Part shown: positions 1-12,338 of the stretch, piece by piece
How the letters are laid out: every line of letters begins with the position of its first letter
How positions within the stretch are numbered: position 1 is the stretch's first letter
NCBI RefSeq assembly: GCF_000524195.1
Contig: NW_020170407.1
Span: forward strand, 295,772 to 359,771
DNA length: 64,000 nucleotides
Origin: Echinococcus granulosus
Taxonomy: Eukaryota > Platyhelminthes > Cestoda > Cyclophyllidea > Taeniidae
Direction: 5' to 3'
Translations under genes and position numbers: made by a program
Notes under the pieces: generated by a model
The model's database searches: none
What the model was told of the DNA's origin: nothing
What the model saw: only the letters and a program-made list of their open reading frames with translations

Positions 1-789
1 GAGTTTCCTGATTCCTGGAAATGCTGGACATGGCTCCAGATTTATTGAAGATACCGCTGTTGAGAAACTTCATCGTCTGATGGACAGGTAAGTAAAAAAG
101 CATGTCTGACCCTTACATTCTTCAAGGCTCCTAGCCTTCCGGGATTCGGAAAAGAAGAAACTCGAGCTGATTAAGGGTAATGATTTGGCTCTAGGCGGCG
201 TTGTGACATCTAATATCAATGTCATCAAAGGTGGAATTGAACCGAACGTTGTCCCTGCTGAAATTGAAGTCCAGGTTGATTTCCGTCTTCCTCCAACATT
301 AGATTTTGATGCTTTTGAACAGCAGATCCACAAGTGGGCTGATGAATCAGGCGAGGGTATTAAGGTAAGTCGATAAATCTGCTGCAAATTGTGGTCATGT
401 AGGTGCAATCTCGGTGGTAGATGTTTAATTCTTCTTGATAGATAAATTACATACAGAAGGATATGTCCACCACGGGACATGGGAATTTATCAGGCACGTA
501 CGATGCGAGCGATCCAGTTCTAGAGGCCTTGAAATCGTCATCATGTTTAATTGGCGCGCATCTTGAAGTGGGAGTCTTTTTCGGTAGCACTGATGCTCGA
601 TTCTTACGTCGGTGGCACAAGTTCCATGCCGGCGAGAAACCGATAAAGGCCTACGGATTTTCGCCGATGTGTGACGTCCCTGTCCTCTTGCATGATCACG
701 ACGAATACCTCAACAAGAAAACGTTTCTCGATGGTGTTAGGGTGTTCAAACACTTTCTCTCTGAAGTTGCCTTAATGGCGAGGATCTGA
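1..789 (+). CDS. ACY1: Aminoacylase-1 (N-acyl-L-amino-acid amidohydrolase), C-terminal part
   Basis: This is the 3' end of an M20-family zinc peptidase gene whose 5' part lies outside the window. ACY1 removes the acyl group from N-acyl amino acids in the cytosol. Exons are <1-87, 127-364 and 442-789, with phases that join (2, then 0). The first carries the AGHGSRF segment, which in the family holds the dimer-domain His. The second carries the GGIEPNVVPAEIEVQVDFR lid-domain strand. The last carries GFSPM and LLHDHDEYL, where the family places a zinc-ligand His. The first intron is only 39 nt (88-126), with acceptor TTCAAG. The protein ends VALMARI at a TGA. Identification rests on matching ACY1 block by block and is firm. 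The diverged copy of the last exon lies 0.55 kb downstream. Confidence 0.93.
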
Positions 790-1340
790 TATTTCATTGG
801 AATACACGCGTTTTATTGATAGCCATGTTGTGTTCTGTCTTATTGGTTATCACGCATTGACATCGAGGAATATCTTACCTTATTGTCCGTGAACCCATTG
901 TTTTCCACTGGACAGTACTATTACAGTGTTAGCATGTCACACCAGAAGGAGCTACCTCTAACCCGAAAATTTCCAGTCCCTCTAGCACCTTTTAATGGAG
1001 TAGTCAACAGGACAGAATTAAATCTGAGATAAATGAACTGACTAAAGTCCACTTGTTTATGTCTCATTTCACATTTTCATCGGGTAGAATTGCATTGGCT
1101 ACTTTTTAAAAGAACACAACCTTAAGAATTTGTGTTAAACAATTGATCGGTTGATAACCTTCATTGAATATGTAATAATTAACTACATTTTGATCATTCT
1201 ATTATTTATGCATTTATTTCGACTTCACTGGATTGAGTCCCATTTGAACTAAGTGGAAATTGGTTGTTTGAAGACCTGTTCAGCACTTGAAGTCGGCCAA
1301 CTTCGTGCTTGGCTCTCACTCCAGTGATCCACATTACTAG
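790..1340. other. Spacer between the two ACY1 terminal exons
   Basis: AT-rich and without a credible exon. It would be the 3' UTR of the normal isoform and, if the downstream exon is alternative, part of its intron. Confidence 0.5.
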
Positions 1341-1709
1341 GTGACGTTTTTGTCCAAAGACATGGGCACCTACGGCCATGGATCCGTGGACATTCCAATT
1401 GATTCACACCCCAATGACGTCTGGTGGAACATATTGGAAGATGTGCTTTCTCGAAGATCCATCGGCTTACAAACGGGCATCAGTGGAGGCTCAAATGATG
1501 GTCGATATCTTCGTCAGTATCATCGTCTCTGCGCACCGGATTCAAAGCCGATCAAAGCCATCAGTTTTTCTCCGCTTAGGAATACCCGCATTCTGCATCA
1601 TGCTTCAAACGAATTTGTCAGCAGGAAAGCCTTTCTTGAAGGCGTCCAGATTCTAGTGGAGATTGTTCAAATGGCTTCTTCTGTGGAACGTCAAGAAGAC
1701 GATGCTTGA
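1341..1709 (+). CDS. Duplicated, diverged terminal exon of ACY1 (alternative last exon or gene fragment)
   Basis: An open exon starts directly after a clean acceptor (ACATTACTAG at 1331-1340) in phase 0, the same phase as the normal last ACY1 exon. It runs to TGA at 1707-1709. It aligns along its length with that exon: KDMGTYGHGSVD against KDMSTTGHGNLS, PIKAISFSPL against PIKAYGFSPM, and SRKAFLEGVQIL against NKKTFLDGVRVF. The zinc-ligand region reads HHASNE instead of HDHDE, which keeps an H-x-x-x-E spacing. The frame is intact over 122 codons despite strong divergence, which suggests selection. It could be a mutually exclusive last exon, the only surviving exon of a tandem gene copy, or a decaying duplicate. 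No other ACY1 exon was found between the two copies. Confidence 0.75.
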   Translation: MTFLSKDMGTYGHGSVDIPIDSHPNDVWWNILEDVLSRRSIGLQTGISGGSNDGRYLRQYHRLCAPDSKPIKAISFSPLRNTRILHHASNEFVSRKAFLEGVQILVEIVQMASSVERQEDDA

Positions 1710-4700
1710 GCAGACTTAGCTGTGATTGCCTATGTATCGAAAAGCAAGTGCTAATTATTCGATATAATCCATGGCGAGAGGTGAATGAAATTTCCTTCTG
1801 CCTACTAAATGGAGGGGAAAAGGGGGGCACTGTTTCATCCGCATTCTCCTCCCCTCCATTCCTCTCTCTGGTGGTACAGTAAGCATTAGGTAATCACATG
1901 GCAGGATACCGAAATGACCAGACAGGTTGGGGGGGGGGGGGGGGATGTATCTAGGATCAGCCTTTCTTCCAGTTTCCAGGGCTTAAGTCCTGGGTTTCGC
2001 TCCTGGTTTTGAGTATTTAGAAAAGGCCAGATCTTTGAAGCTTTTCGTAAATAATTGTTTCATTCCTCTTTAATTAGGACACATTTTCGACTGAATTTGT
2101 TGTCATGAGATATGTAAAGTACAGAAATAATGACTGCTAAGTACAAATGCAAAGTACCATTTTCACTGACAGAATTACAGTTCCTGTGCAAGAGGGTGTG
2201 TTGTGAAAGGGCCAAAATAGCTCATTTTTCTTATTCAGGTAGACTTATTTGAGGAGGATGTCCCTCTTAGCGAATAAAATTCGATTACAGGGTTTTTGTC
2301 TCCACCCAATCACCTCCTTACAGGAACCTGATCCGTGTCAATGCGAAGATGAAACAGGGAGTTGGATATACCACCAGTCGAAAGAAAGTAGTAAACACAT
2401 TCCAAAGATGTGACTAGTTCTATCCTCACAAATTACCCAAATCTGTCATAGTTGTTTACGTCAATTTTTAGTTGTAAACAATCTTTTATGGTAAAGTTTC
2501 GGCCAAACTGTGAGAGAGTTATCGAAACTAACATATTTACCTAGAGGTGAATCAGCTTTGTTAATTTCTTCGCTGCTAGTCTTTGTTGATTTTGGACATC
2601 CTCAAGTGACGACCTTCTTCCATGGCGTTCAACCGACCCGCAAATGATGTGATCAGCCTCTTCTTGAAGTCAAAATTGAAGGTTTTTACGAGTTGCCAAC
2701 TAAAGGTGGGAAATCCATTAGGGATGTCTTTAATGGGAATCAGCACGAGGCTACGATTGATAACTGGGGCACACAGGAGTGTTTTTGATTCACCATAGCA
2801 ATACGTTAAAATAGGTTAACCATGAGAACTGGAAGAAATGGCTACTTTTGAGACTGCTGCTCGAGAATTAGGCATGAAAAGGGAAATCACTTGAGAATGG
2901 ACACATTTCCTAAGGTTACAGACATCCTCAGAGGAAGGTGGGCCCACTCGTCACCCATGTACAAGCGTGGTGTCACTAATGTTGGGTCCAGTCGTACCTC
3001 ATGGTAGTGACGAATTTGCAGGTGCTGGCATATTGGTAGCTTTTTTTGCACAGCTTATGTCATTTTTAGTGAGTTTAATCCACTTAACACATATCCATAT
3101 GTACGTCAGCAGAATCGAACGGACAAGTGATAAGAATGAAATCAATGGGAAGGTAGAGATGCTTAAATGATCAGAGTGGCTTGCAAGCGCTCCAGCTGAC
3201 CAAAAAATAATCTGCTGGCAAATAAAGTCTTACTTAAATGTTAAAAGTAGCATTCGTTTATTTCAGACGATCTGATTACCATTTGAAATGTAACTGCACT
3301 TAACTCCCAAAATGTGCAAGAGTTTAGATTATGACAAGTACAGACGCAATGCGATGTAATCTAGGTGCGAGTTCCACTTGTACAGGGTTTTTGCACCTAA
3401 AAGCCGGGAAAAACTACTTGTGTATCCATCAGCCTTTGCTTCATAACTCAACTCTATTTGGCACGTTGTCATGCGTTTGTCAATATTTGGCGAATTAGAA
3501 ATACGAGCATTATGAGGAACGGGGTAATGCCTCCTGGCCCCGCCAGCAATTGTAGTAAGACGTCTTCCCGCGAATCAGGATCTCGGTTTGTGGTTTTAGC
3601 TCCTGCTTTGAATCGGACCTTCTTCTCCCTGACTGGGTGCTCTTTACTATTTCCAAAAGATGGAACACGCTGTTCTTTGTCTGGTTACAGCTAACTAAAA
3701 TATTCGCCCTTTACAGATGAGCAATTACCATGTAAGAGTGATGGGTGATAGGCTTGGAGATAGTTAATAATACGTTCATTCGATGGAGAAATCTGGCAGA
3801 ATATATTTTTTTTCAAAAATCCAGTTTGACAGGATGGAGGAAGCAAGTGACGACAAAGCAAGGGTCTTCCACGACCTTCTTTCTTTAACTGATAAAAGTT
3901 GAACCAGATTGTTTTCCTACTCACTTTAAATATCGTTGAAAGATATAAACACATATTCGTCGGATTTACTATTCTTTTAAAGGAAATAAAGAATCTTCCC
4001 ATGCAACTTGTAGGCAAGATCACATTAGATAAGTTATTTTCGGAGCATGTACCATACAGCTGCAGTCCCATTACAATGTTCCACGAATCGATTATACCTC
4101 CTGGCATATAGGGCCCTTTGCTGCTGACTCGAAGTTTACAATAAGGAGACAACGCCGTTAATGCGAAAGTAATTAGCTGATGTGAGCTACACCGAAAAAC
4201 CTTGAAAATTCCATTTGGAAATTGACACAACTGTCCCCGCTGCCGGTCTGTCTAAGTGTTCATAAAGGGTTCCAACACCATCGGAGGTCGTCCTGCTTGG
4301 ACAAATATTCAAATCTAGTCATGAGGGAATTACTAACGCATTTAGCTATTTTTATAATCACCTGGCGTCTTAAAGGTTTGACATGTGGTGTGTGTGGGTG
4401 TCTCTTCCAGCTTGTAATCCGTACCGCAGACAGCGTGCGTTACACGTGTAGCCACTGAGGACTTTTCGCCTTTTGCGCAAAATAAAATCACGTAGTAAAT
4501 TTAGGCCTGCCTTCTTGCCCTTTTCTCACTTCATCGACTCTTCTTTAGAATGACGGACTCCAGTCCCATTAAAGGCCTAGATCTTCCATTTATCACTACG
4601 TGAATACAATGCTTGATGTCTTCCACCACCCAAGATCCATAATTTAAAAATCTGAAACCTAAGGTAATCAGAGAAATTTCGGAAAAATTTACATTCCCTC

Positions 4701-5852
4701 TTCTTTTTCTGCTCAAGATGCCGTTTCCCCTCTGCTAAAGTCACTTTTAGTAAATGCAAATCTGACAAGAATTCTGGCAAAAAGCCACTAGTATCTACAA
4801 CCAAATTCCGCATGGAAAAGTGTTGTATTGGTATCATGAATGCGGACGAAGTGCATATGAACGGTGCAACAGGATACCCATCCGCAATAAACATCACAAT
4901 CGTACACGTCTGACCTTTACTAGTTTACGTAAACCTTGGCAATGCAGTAAAGCGCAAATCTCCATTTTGAACCGATCATTACATTTCAAGCAATTTATAC
5001 CCATTTGCATAACCCCTATAATTGTCTTTCACAAAAGAACTAGTTTAGGAAACAAGTTACTATCCCAGACAACCACAATGCTTTCCTTTCTGGCATAGTT
5101 TTTTGGAAAGCCTTTCTTATGCCATTAAGTACGGCCTTTTACAGATTGTCGGTGCATACATAAGGACGGTTATTTGGAGTTTCCAATGGATGCTCCGGCA
5201 TTTGATTAGTTCAAAAAGCAAAACATTTCCAAGTGTAAAGTATGTAAAAAGCACTCATCTTGCAAATAAAAAAGCTACAGTAAAATAATGCACTTTATTG
5301 CTCTTCTGCAAGCCAATGTATCTCAGACAAAAGTGTAGACAGAATATCAAGATGTAATGCAAGAAATTTGGCATAAATGCTTCACCTTTCCCCTAGCATC
5401 TACTAAACTTTTTAAACTAATGAGTTGGACTTGTAATAACTAGTGAAAAAGTAAGCATAAGTCAATGAGAGATAAACGTTCTGCTATTATTTTAATAGAA
5501 GCATCGCTTCCATTGCAAAAGCTTCAGCTTGCATAACAAAGATAAATGGCAAAGCAGCCTAAGGACTATTTATCTTGTAAGATTTTGTATTCTAAATACC
5601 TTGCATCATGCACTCTTAGCATGGCTTCTGCTAAAGGAATCTCAATGTATTCTGGGGTTAGAAACCACCCGACAGGCGGAGGTAGTACCCATTCAATTCG
5701 CGAAGGAGCCAGAAGGCACCTAGCCCCAAAACTAGTGTGATTTTCTCTCGACAGTTCTGTGGCGTCCCAAGACTTCCCTAATGTAGTAAGACATAATACT
5801 TGAGCAGAATATATATGTAATACGATAGTGGTTTATCCCCCGTTATTGGTAA
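1710..5852. other. No gene seen
   Basis: Scattered short ORFs have no family resemblance and no matching splice phases. A run of 17 G lies near 1926-1943. The longest ORF (3691-4230, minus strand) has no recognisable domain, and I did not accept it. The tetradecamer CCTCCTGGCATATA near 4095 recurs near 46717, so dispersed repeat sequence may be present. Confidence 0.5.
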
Positions 5853-6109
5853 GGAGCCACTTTTGTACTTTGAATTAGCCCTCTTGCACCTCGCTGGGTG
5901 GGCTGGCCTTCGGGTCATGCCAATAGCCCAGACACCTTCTCTGCGCTGAATATACATTCTGCCCAGTATTGTCTTCTTTCATCTTCAGGGAGTCTCGGGA
6001 CGCTACATATATATTCGGCACAGCGAAGGCATTTGGGCTACTAGCTTGACCCGAAGGCCAGCCCACCCGGAGTGGTACCATGGCCAAGTCGGAAGTCAAA
6101 AGTGGCTCC
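5853..6109. mobile_element. Foldback (MITE-like) element
   Basis: The outer ends are inverted copies: GGAGCCACTTTTG at 5853-5865 and CAAAAGTGGCTCC at 6097-6109. A second, perfect 22-bp inverted pair lies inside them at 5896-5917 and 6047-6068, and weaker pairing continues inward around TAGCCC/GGGCTA. The whole 257 bp can fold on itself, and no coding capacity is evident. This arrangement fits a non-autonomous DNA transposon or similar foldback repeat. I saw no clear target-site duplication, so the exact ends are uncertain. Confidence 0.7.
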
Positions 6110-6950
6110 ACGCCATCGTACTACAGTTCCACATAGTTTGTGATTTCGGTATCTTTATGAACTGCACTGTAGATGGAGCATTCGTTTGCTTTGTTTGCAT
6201 AAAGAATGGCCAATACTTTGCAGCAAGTTAATTTCTGCTGCCCGTTACCATTTATAGAAATATTTGCCTATAAAAGAGCAGTAATGTAGTAAAATTTACC
6301 TTTGATTCCTGCCAACTAGTTTGCTATTAATGCTTTGCTGTTCGATCCTCTTCCCAAGTTCAGGTGCAGGGAAAAGTTAAAATAACTGGTCTCTATTTGT
6401 AAAATTTGATAGTCTTCAAATAATTAACTTTAATAGCTCCATATTGGACAAATTTCAATTGCCCCATTCTAGTGCCACCTCATTTGCTAACATCTCCCTT
6501 GCCAAAAAAGGTTTGAGTGTTCGCCGTTTGAGAGTTATGCAACACCGATCATTCTTTCCTTGTAATACTTTCGCAGTAGATGCTCCCTTTCTATGATGTT
6601 AGGGTCTAGCAATCACCCAAATAAGTCTCTTTTTGAATTGAGCTCCCTTGCCACTGTCATTGATGGGAATCGCTACTTTGAGAGGTCTTTCAAATCAATC
6701 GTACTGGGTCATAAGATTGTGGATACGAATGCGGATATGGCCTGGAGGCCATAAAGTCGAAGTAAAAGGGACAAGGCATAGCGACTCAGCAGCCGGAGTA
6801 GTGGCGCATCCAGCCAAACGAAAACAACATCACTGCAAGAATTCCCTTTTTGTAGGCTTGATTGGCCAGTCAACAAATATTAAAATAACATGTATTTCAT
6901 TGCAGGTGACTTAAAATGCCTATCACAAGAAGCAACACACAATGATGCGA
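6110..6950. other. No gene seen; upstream flank of the ARF pseudogene
   Basis: AT-rich, with only short ORFs and nothing recognised. Confidence 0.5.
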
Positions 6951-6952
6951 TA

Positions 6953-7013
6953 CCTCCACGTTGGAGGCCCCAAGTACCACCCCAAAAAGCCGTAATGCCT
7001 CCACGCTGGAGGC
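6953..7013. promoter_or_regulatory. Pair of near-identical palindromes upstream of the ARF pseudogene
   Basis: CCTCCACGTTGGAGG (6953-6967) and GCCTCCACGCTGGAGGC (6997-7013) are two copies of a dyad with arms CCTCCA/TGGAGG, spaced about 44 bp centre to centre. They lie just upstream of a CCAAT (7021) and a TATA-like TTATATATAA (7054-7063). Position and symmetry suggest binding sites for a dimeric factor; this is inference only. Confidence 0.4.
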
Positions 7014-7020
7014 TAACTAA

Positions 7021-7063
7021 CCAATAGAATTTGCGCCTCTCCTGCTTGAGCCCTTATATATAA
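7021..7063 (+). promoter_or_regulatory. Putative core promoter (CCAAT and TATA-like boxes)
   Basis: CCAAT at 7021-7025 and TTATATATAA at 7054-7063 precede the pseudogene ATG at 7151 by about 90-130 bp. This suggests the ARF copy arose by DNA duplication that carried its promoter, not by retroposition. Confidence 0.4.
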
Positions 7064-7144
7064 GCGCGTCTCATCGTCAAGGCTACTCAAATACCCTTCT
7101 TTGTGTACTCGAATCCCTATCCTACTTTGATAAATTATTTTTGA

Positions 7145-7946
<802 letters not shown>

Positions 7947-8850
7947 GTAAAGTCCCCACAGAAAGTTTTTATAAAAAAATTAGAAATTACGTGTGAATTC
8001 TTCATTGCGCTTTCATATAAAGTGGGATACAGAAAACACCTGACCACTTCGATGAAATAGATTTGATTTATGAAACGTAGTTCCTGGGTGTCTGCATGGA
8101 TCCTCTCGAGGTCCCAATCATAGTAGGTTACAGAGAGGAACTGGGATCGAGGTGACTTTAGCATGGACACGCAGGGGTAAGGAGAGGAATGCGATGGGTG
8201 CATACGTGACTGGCTGTCTACTGAAGGCTGTTGAAGACTCAAGTTGATCTCGGTCTAGTATGTTTCTAGACTTGGCTCACCTAGGCCTTGCAGTTTGTAG
8301 TGGGGAACTTAAGTTGCACCAACATGTGATGTCAACCAAACAGGAAGGACTGAACGAGAGCTCGGTGTTTCGGAATTAGCTATGGAAACGCGAACCATAG
8401 AAAATCAACAAAGAATGCTTCCGGTGATTGCAGACAACTAGGGCAAAATGATGAGCCGTTTTACGATGCGATTGAAATTAGAATTTGCCTCGGTATGTGA
8501 CTCAATGATAATTCGAGAAGTTTTCGCATTGATAATTAGACAAACATTTGCCCCCGTAAAGAAGACTTCAGTACGCGAAAATTTTGCGCATAGTGACAGA
8601 ACCTTTCCCACCTTCATGTAATTTTGAAGCATCTCAGATAACGGGTACATCAGATCTGCCAGCCTGTCATCACCTCTTTACACTTGCTTCTCCTTGAGAC
8701 TGTTATACAAATCGGATGCAGTCGGCGGTCCTATCGAGGGCAGATTAATGTCTTTCAAGAGCAGCACCCCGTACTCTGGCACAAAAAATAGGTTTCTGAA
8801 TCATAAGTAAGTATTAAAATCGTATCAACATGAGTGAAAGGCACAAATCC
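7947..8850. other. Convergent 3' flanks, no gene seen
   Basis: Lies between the ARF pseudogene end and the SRD5A3 stop codon. Only short unsupported ORFs are present. Confidence 0.5.
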
Positions 8851-9970
8851 TCAAAATATGAAGGGAATAAGTATTTTCCGTGATTGCGCAAATTCTGAAA
8901 AGTGCTCCAAATACCAAAGGTGGTTGATGACACCGCTGCACAGCTGATTGGATAGGACGAAGAGGAAGACGGCAGTAAAGGGCATCAAGTGGAAACCCAG
9001 AAAGACATAATTTAACACGTAGAGAGCAATCTCCAGAGAAAAATGTGGGCATGTGACGTATGTAAACATATATCCCTTTGGCACTAGATATGTGTTTTGC
9101 TTATCTACAAAAAATGGACCAACTTTACCCATAAAAATAATGGAAAAGAGCAGTAAAAGGATAATGGAAGGTTAGAAATTGCATGTTCCATTAATACTTA
9201 GTGGAGCCAACCCTTGGATGCACATATCCGAGTATGTGCGAGCTGCCGCATCACGAGATGTTGTAGCGTCATTATAAGAACAGCGCAAAACATGTAACTG
9301 ATCACAGAAACCATTCCACGTTTATCTAAAATCAAATCCAAAAAATCCTAGGTACTTTATTTCATAATGTCAAAGAATCCCCACGAGAGGAAATCAAGTG
9401 TAAATATGCATAGATGAAACAAATATACCAACCTGCATACCGACTGCTCCAATAGATACAGGGGGACATAGTTAGGTAGAAGAAATGACCAATAAAATAA
9501 TGAGCAACAGACATTTTGCTATTGGAAAAAACATGCACGAAGAGGTTTTCATAGAGACGCTTTAGCGCATGGCAAAACATCGCCAAAAGTGCAGCGTTCG
9601 TGGCAGTCGCAGAACCTACGTAGTTCCAAATAAATCTTCCACAAAAAGACTTACAATGACGGTATAATGCCACAAGTAATGTCAGCAGAGAAACAATCAC
9701 AGCGGTTACGTAGAAATGCGCAAAAAATCGCTTAGGGACTTGAAGTAAGGGGTATTTACTCTCCTTGATTGGGGCGCATTTGCCGAATAGAAAGATAGTT
9801 CTGAGGAGGGGAATGGAATGGCATACTTGCGGATATTTGTACAACAAAATGGAGGCAAAGGAAACAGTTGAGGCAAGCATGTATACAAAAATCACAGAAT
9901 CCCGCACGAAATCGACGACGCCAACGTATGGCATTTCAAAATTAGAACTCGACGACTTCAAGGTCTTCAA
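8851..9970 (-). CDS. SRD5A3: Polyprenal reductase / steroid 5-alpha-reductase 3
   Basis: SRD5A3 acts in the ER membrane in the making of dolichol from polyprenol, which N-glycosylation needs. Exons on the minus strand are 9970-9441, 9297-9212 and 9104-8851; phases 2 and 1 join exactly and give 289 residues. Matches to the family include VPKRFFAHFY, the HALKRLYENLFVHVFSN segment, LVPKGYMFTYVTCPHF (family: IPxGDxFEYVSxPHY) and a C terminus ending RKILIPFIF, as in vertebrates. Several hydrophobic helices are evident. The loop after HVFSN is about 30 residues shorter than in the human protein. The weakest splice site is the second donor (AAGG/GTTGGC). The start Met is about 78 codons before VPKR, close to the expected distance. 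The gene is head to head with PSME3IP1, 427 bp between start codons. Confidence 0.86.
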
Positions 9971-10397
9971 ATATGGTTTACCTTCGCGCCATGTTTTTGT
10001 ACAGAAAACTTAATTAAAGACTGTGTGGCTTCATAACAGCCATGTTAGGGCGCCAATGGTAATGTTCTTAATATGCGTTGCATGGAATATATTCACTGTC
10101 CAACTATGGGTGGGATTAAATAAAATAAATATATTACTATACCTCTCTATGGTTTTGTCATGCAAACAATGCCAAATGCGCTCTGTAAACTTTCTTATAA
10201 AAGACAGTATGCAGACAGAACGGACCTTTGTGCTTGGTAATTCTACAACTGGGTATAAAAGTCATTGTTAATACTGCATTCGATTCGCCATTTAAATAGT
10301 GTATGATTTTAAGGCCGCAGTTACGTGTTTTTTAGCATCGAGTGCCTGTTTAATGTCTAGGTTAAATCCGTGCGCTAGTGACTAGGTCGTCTTCGCA

Positions 10398-12338
10398 ATG
10401 TCCTCTAGCTTACCTCGTTTCATTTCTGAGAAGGAAATAGCTGAGCGAAAGCTAAGAGATGCTGCAGAGGGTAAAAAAGAAGAGCCCTATGACCCTCGGC
10501 CTCTTTATGACCGTTTGCAAGTGAGTTCAATGGGCTACAATTATGTTTTAGGCCGAGCGTGCTCGTCAGCAGGAGGAGTACGAGGCATCTACAGCTTTCA
10601 AAAACCAAATTCACCGGTTAGATCCGGATGAGGCTGCATTTTTAGCCAAAATTGATCGTGAAAGATGCCTTTTGCAAGAGTCAGTTGACCAAGAGGCTGA
10701 ACAATTGATTCAAGAGGCTAAAATATCCTCTTCGTTTGCCCTTAGTTGTCCTTTATTCCCACCATGCTTTTAAATCTTCCATGTCTATCCTCTTGTCATA
10801 AAACTTTCTTAACTTCTGATTACGCGGCTAACAGATCATCTTTAATGAAAGTTTCTGTTTCGTCTTCCTCAAATGCTGAAGTATCGGTTAGACGCCCTCC
10901 AATACCCTCTTCTTCAACGCCCCTTAACCAAAGGTCTCTGTTAGCTGGAATTAAGCGCAAATCGTAGGTATCTATTTTAGTGTGTTTTACAAGTTTGGCC
11001 AAGTTTCATTAACTTATTTTATTTCAGATCGCAAGTGCCGAAGATTGACGCCAAGAAGTCCCACCTCGATGGGGCCAATAGTGAGTGCACAAATGGCAAT
11101 TTCTTTCCGTCCCGATATTTGGCCTCATCTCATATTTTTCTGCAAATTTGCCTTAGATGACTTGGAGTCGTCGCCCTCTGACACCACCGTTGATCTAACA
11201 AAATCTCAGGATGAGCTTGCAAGTGAGCTTATATTGCAGAATCGGGACTTTCTGCTATCATTCAAGATCCTTTTTGAGATGAAGCGCCCCTGCTTCTCGC
11301 TTGCAGGGGAACGCTCTATACAGGTCGTGATGTAGTGTGCTTCTGTTGCCTTTTTTGACCTGCTTCTAGGAAGTTATTTTGACCTTCTATCTTAATAATC
11401 ACGAATTCGACGTTAAACTGCTTTTAGAATGTTTAAACCGTCCTCCAAGAATGCATCCTTTCAATCTTTTTTTGCACCCTCTTGTCTTAATGGCTTTGCT
11501 CATGATGCTTATTTTCACTACGCATTCAAAGATATCTCTGAAACAGTCCTCTTGCTCCGGTAATATTCCTGCTGGTACTGGGGCCGACATCTCCCTGCAT
11601 GAATTCGATTGTCAAATATGAATCTATACCCTAGTTAATTTAAATTGCTAATTTTTTAATGTTCTACTGGGAGTGTTTTTTTTTTTTCGCTGATCATTCC
11701 CGTTCCTCGCATATCATTGACCCCTATCTCGTTTGCCACTCAAGCTTAACTCTGTTCCCATCTTAAAACGATGCCACCGTGTCATACTCTCTTTCCGAAA
11801 TGCAGTCTGAAAACCTCGGGATTTAAAATAACCTGCTCTTGTGCAGAATCGCGTTGACTGATGTTCGAGTCGTTGTAACCCATACGGTGAATCTTCTGAG
11901 GAACCTATGTCATACTCTTGTTTTTGAGTCCCTTCCCACTCCTTTCCTTTAGACAACGTAGAACCACAGCTCTCAAGCCCCAACAACGACCTCCCAAATC
12001 CTCTGAATGAGGTTTCACCAAGTGAGTTTTATTAAGAACTTGTTCTCGCAAACCCTGAAAGGCGATCACACTTCTTGAGCAGCATTACTGATTTTCGCCG
12101 TTCCTGGGCTTAAAATTCCAATTTCTCCACACATTCAGACGTGGCACAAGCAACTCCGACACCGGCTTGCTTGTTAGCCGGTGTCTTGCCTGGTTTGGAG
12201 GCTTACGGTGACTCGGATGAGAGTTCTGACAACAGCGACAGGGATTCCTCCTCGGGCGTTGAGGATGCTGCCGTCATTCTCTCCTCGATTGCCCTCCTTC
12301 GTGGCAAGCAGGCCCACGAACCAAATGTTGGTGAATAG
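10398..12338 (+). CDS. PSME3IP1: PSME3-interacting protein (FAM192A/NIP30 family)
   Basis: A nuclear protein; the vertebrate orthologue binds the PA28-gamma proteasome activator. Seven exons join in phase: 10398-10520, 10552-10733, 10835-10963, 11028-11080, 11157-11222, 11953-12021 and 12139-12338 (273 residues). The NIP30 domain is clear: PRFISEKEIAERKLRD, YDPRPLYDRLQ, ERARQQEEYEASTAFK and a coiled-coil-like acidic stretch. TPLNQRSLLAGIKRK follows, and near the C terminus ACLLAGVLPGLEAYGDSDES matches the conserved ILPGLGAYSGSSDSES block. The first intron is just 31 nt (10521-10551). Two short exons (66 and 69 nt, both phase 1-1) encode Ser/Asp-rich linker and could be skipped without a frame change. 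The exon 2 donor (TTC/GTTTGC) is non-consensus. Confidence 0.86.

Noticed and set aside
3691..4230. 179-codon minus-strand ORF
   Set aside because: Low-complexity composition, no domain, no start or splice context, and AT-rich surroundings; the length is compatible with chance.
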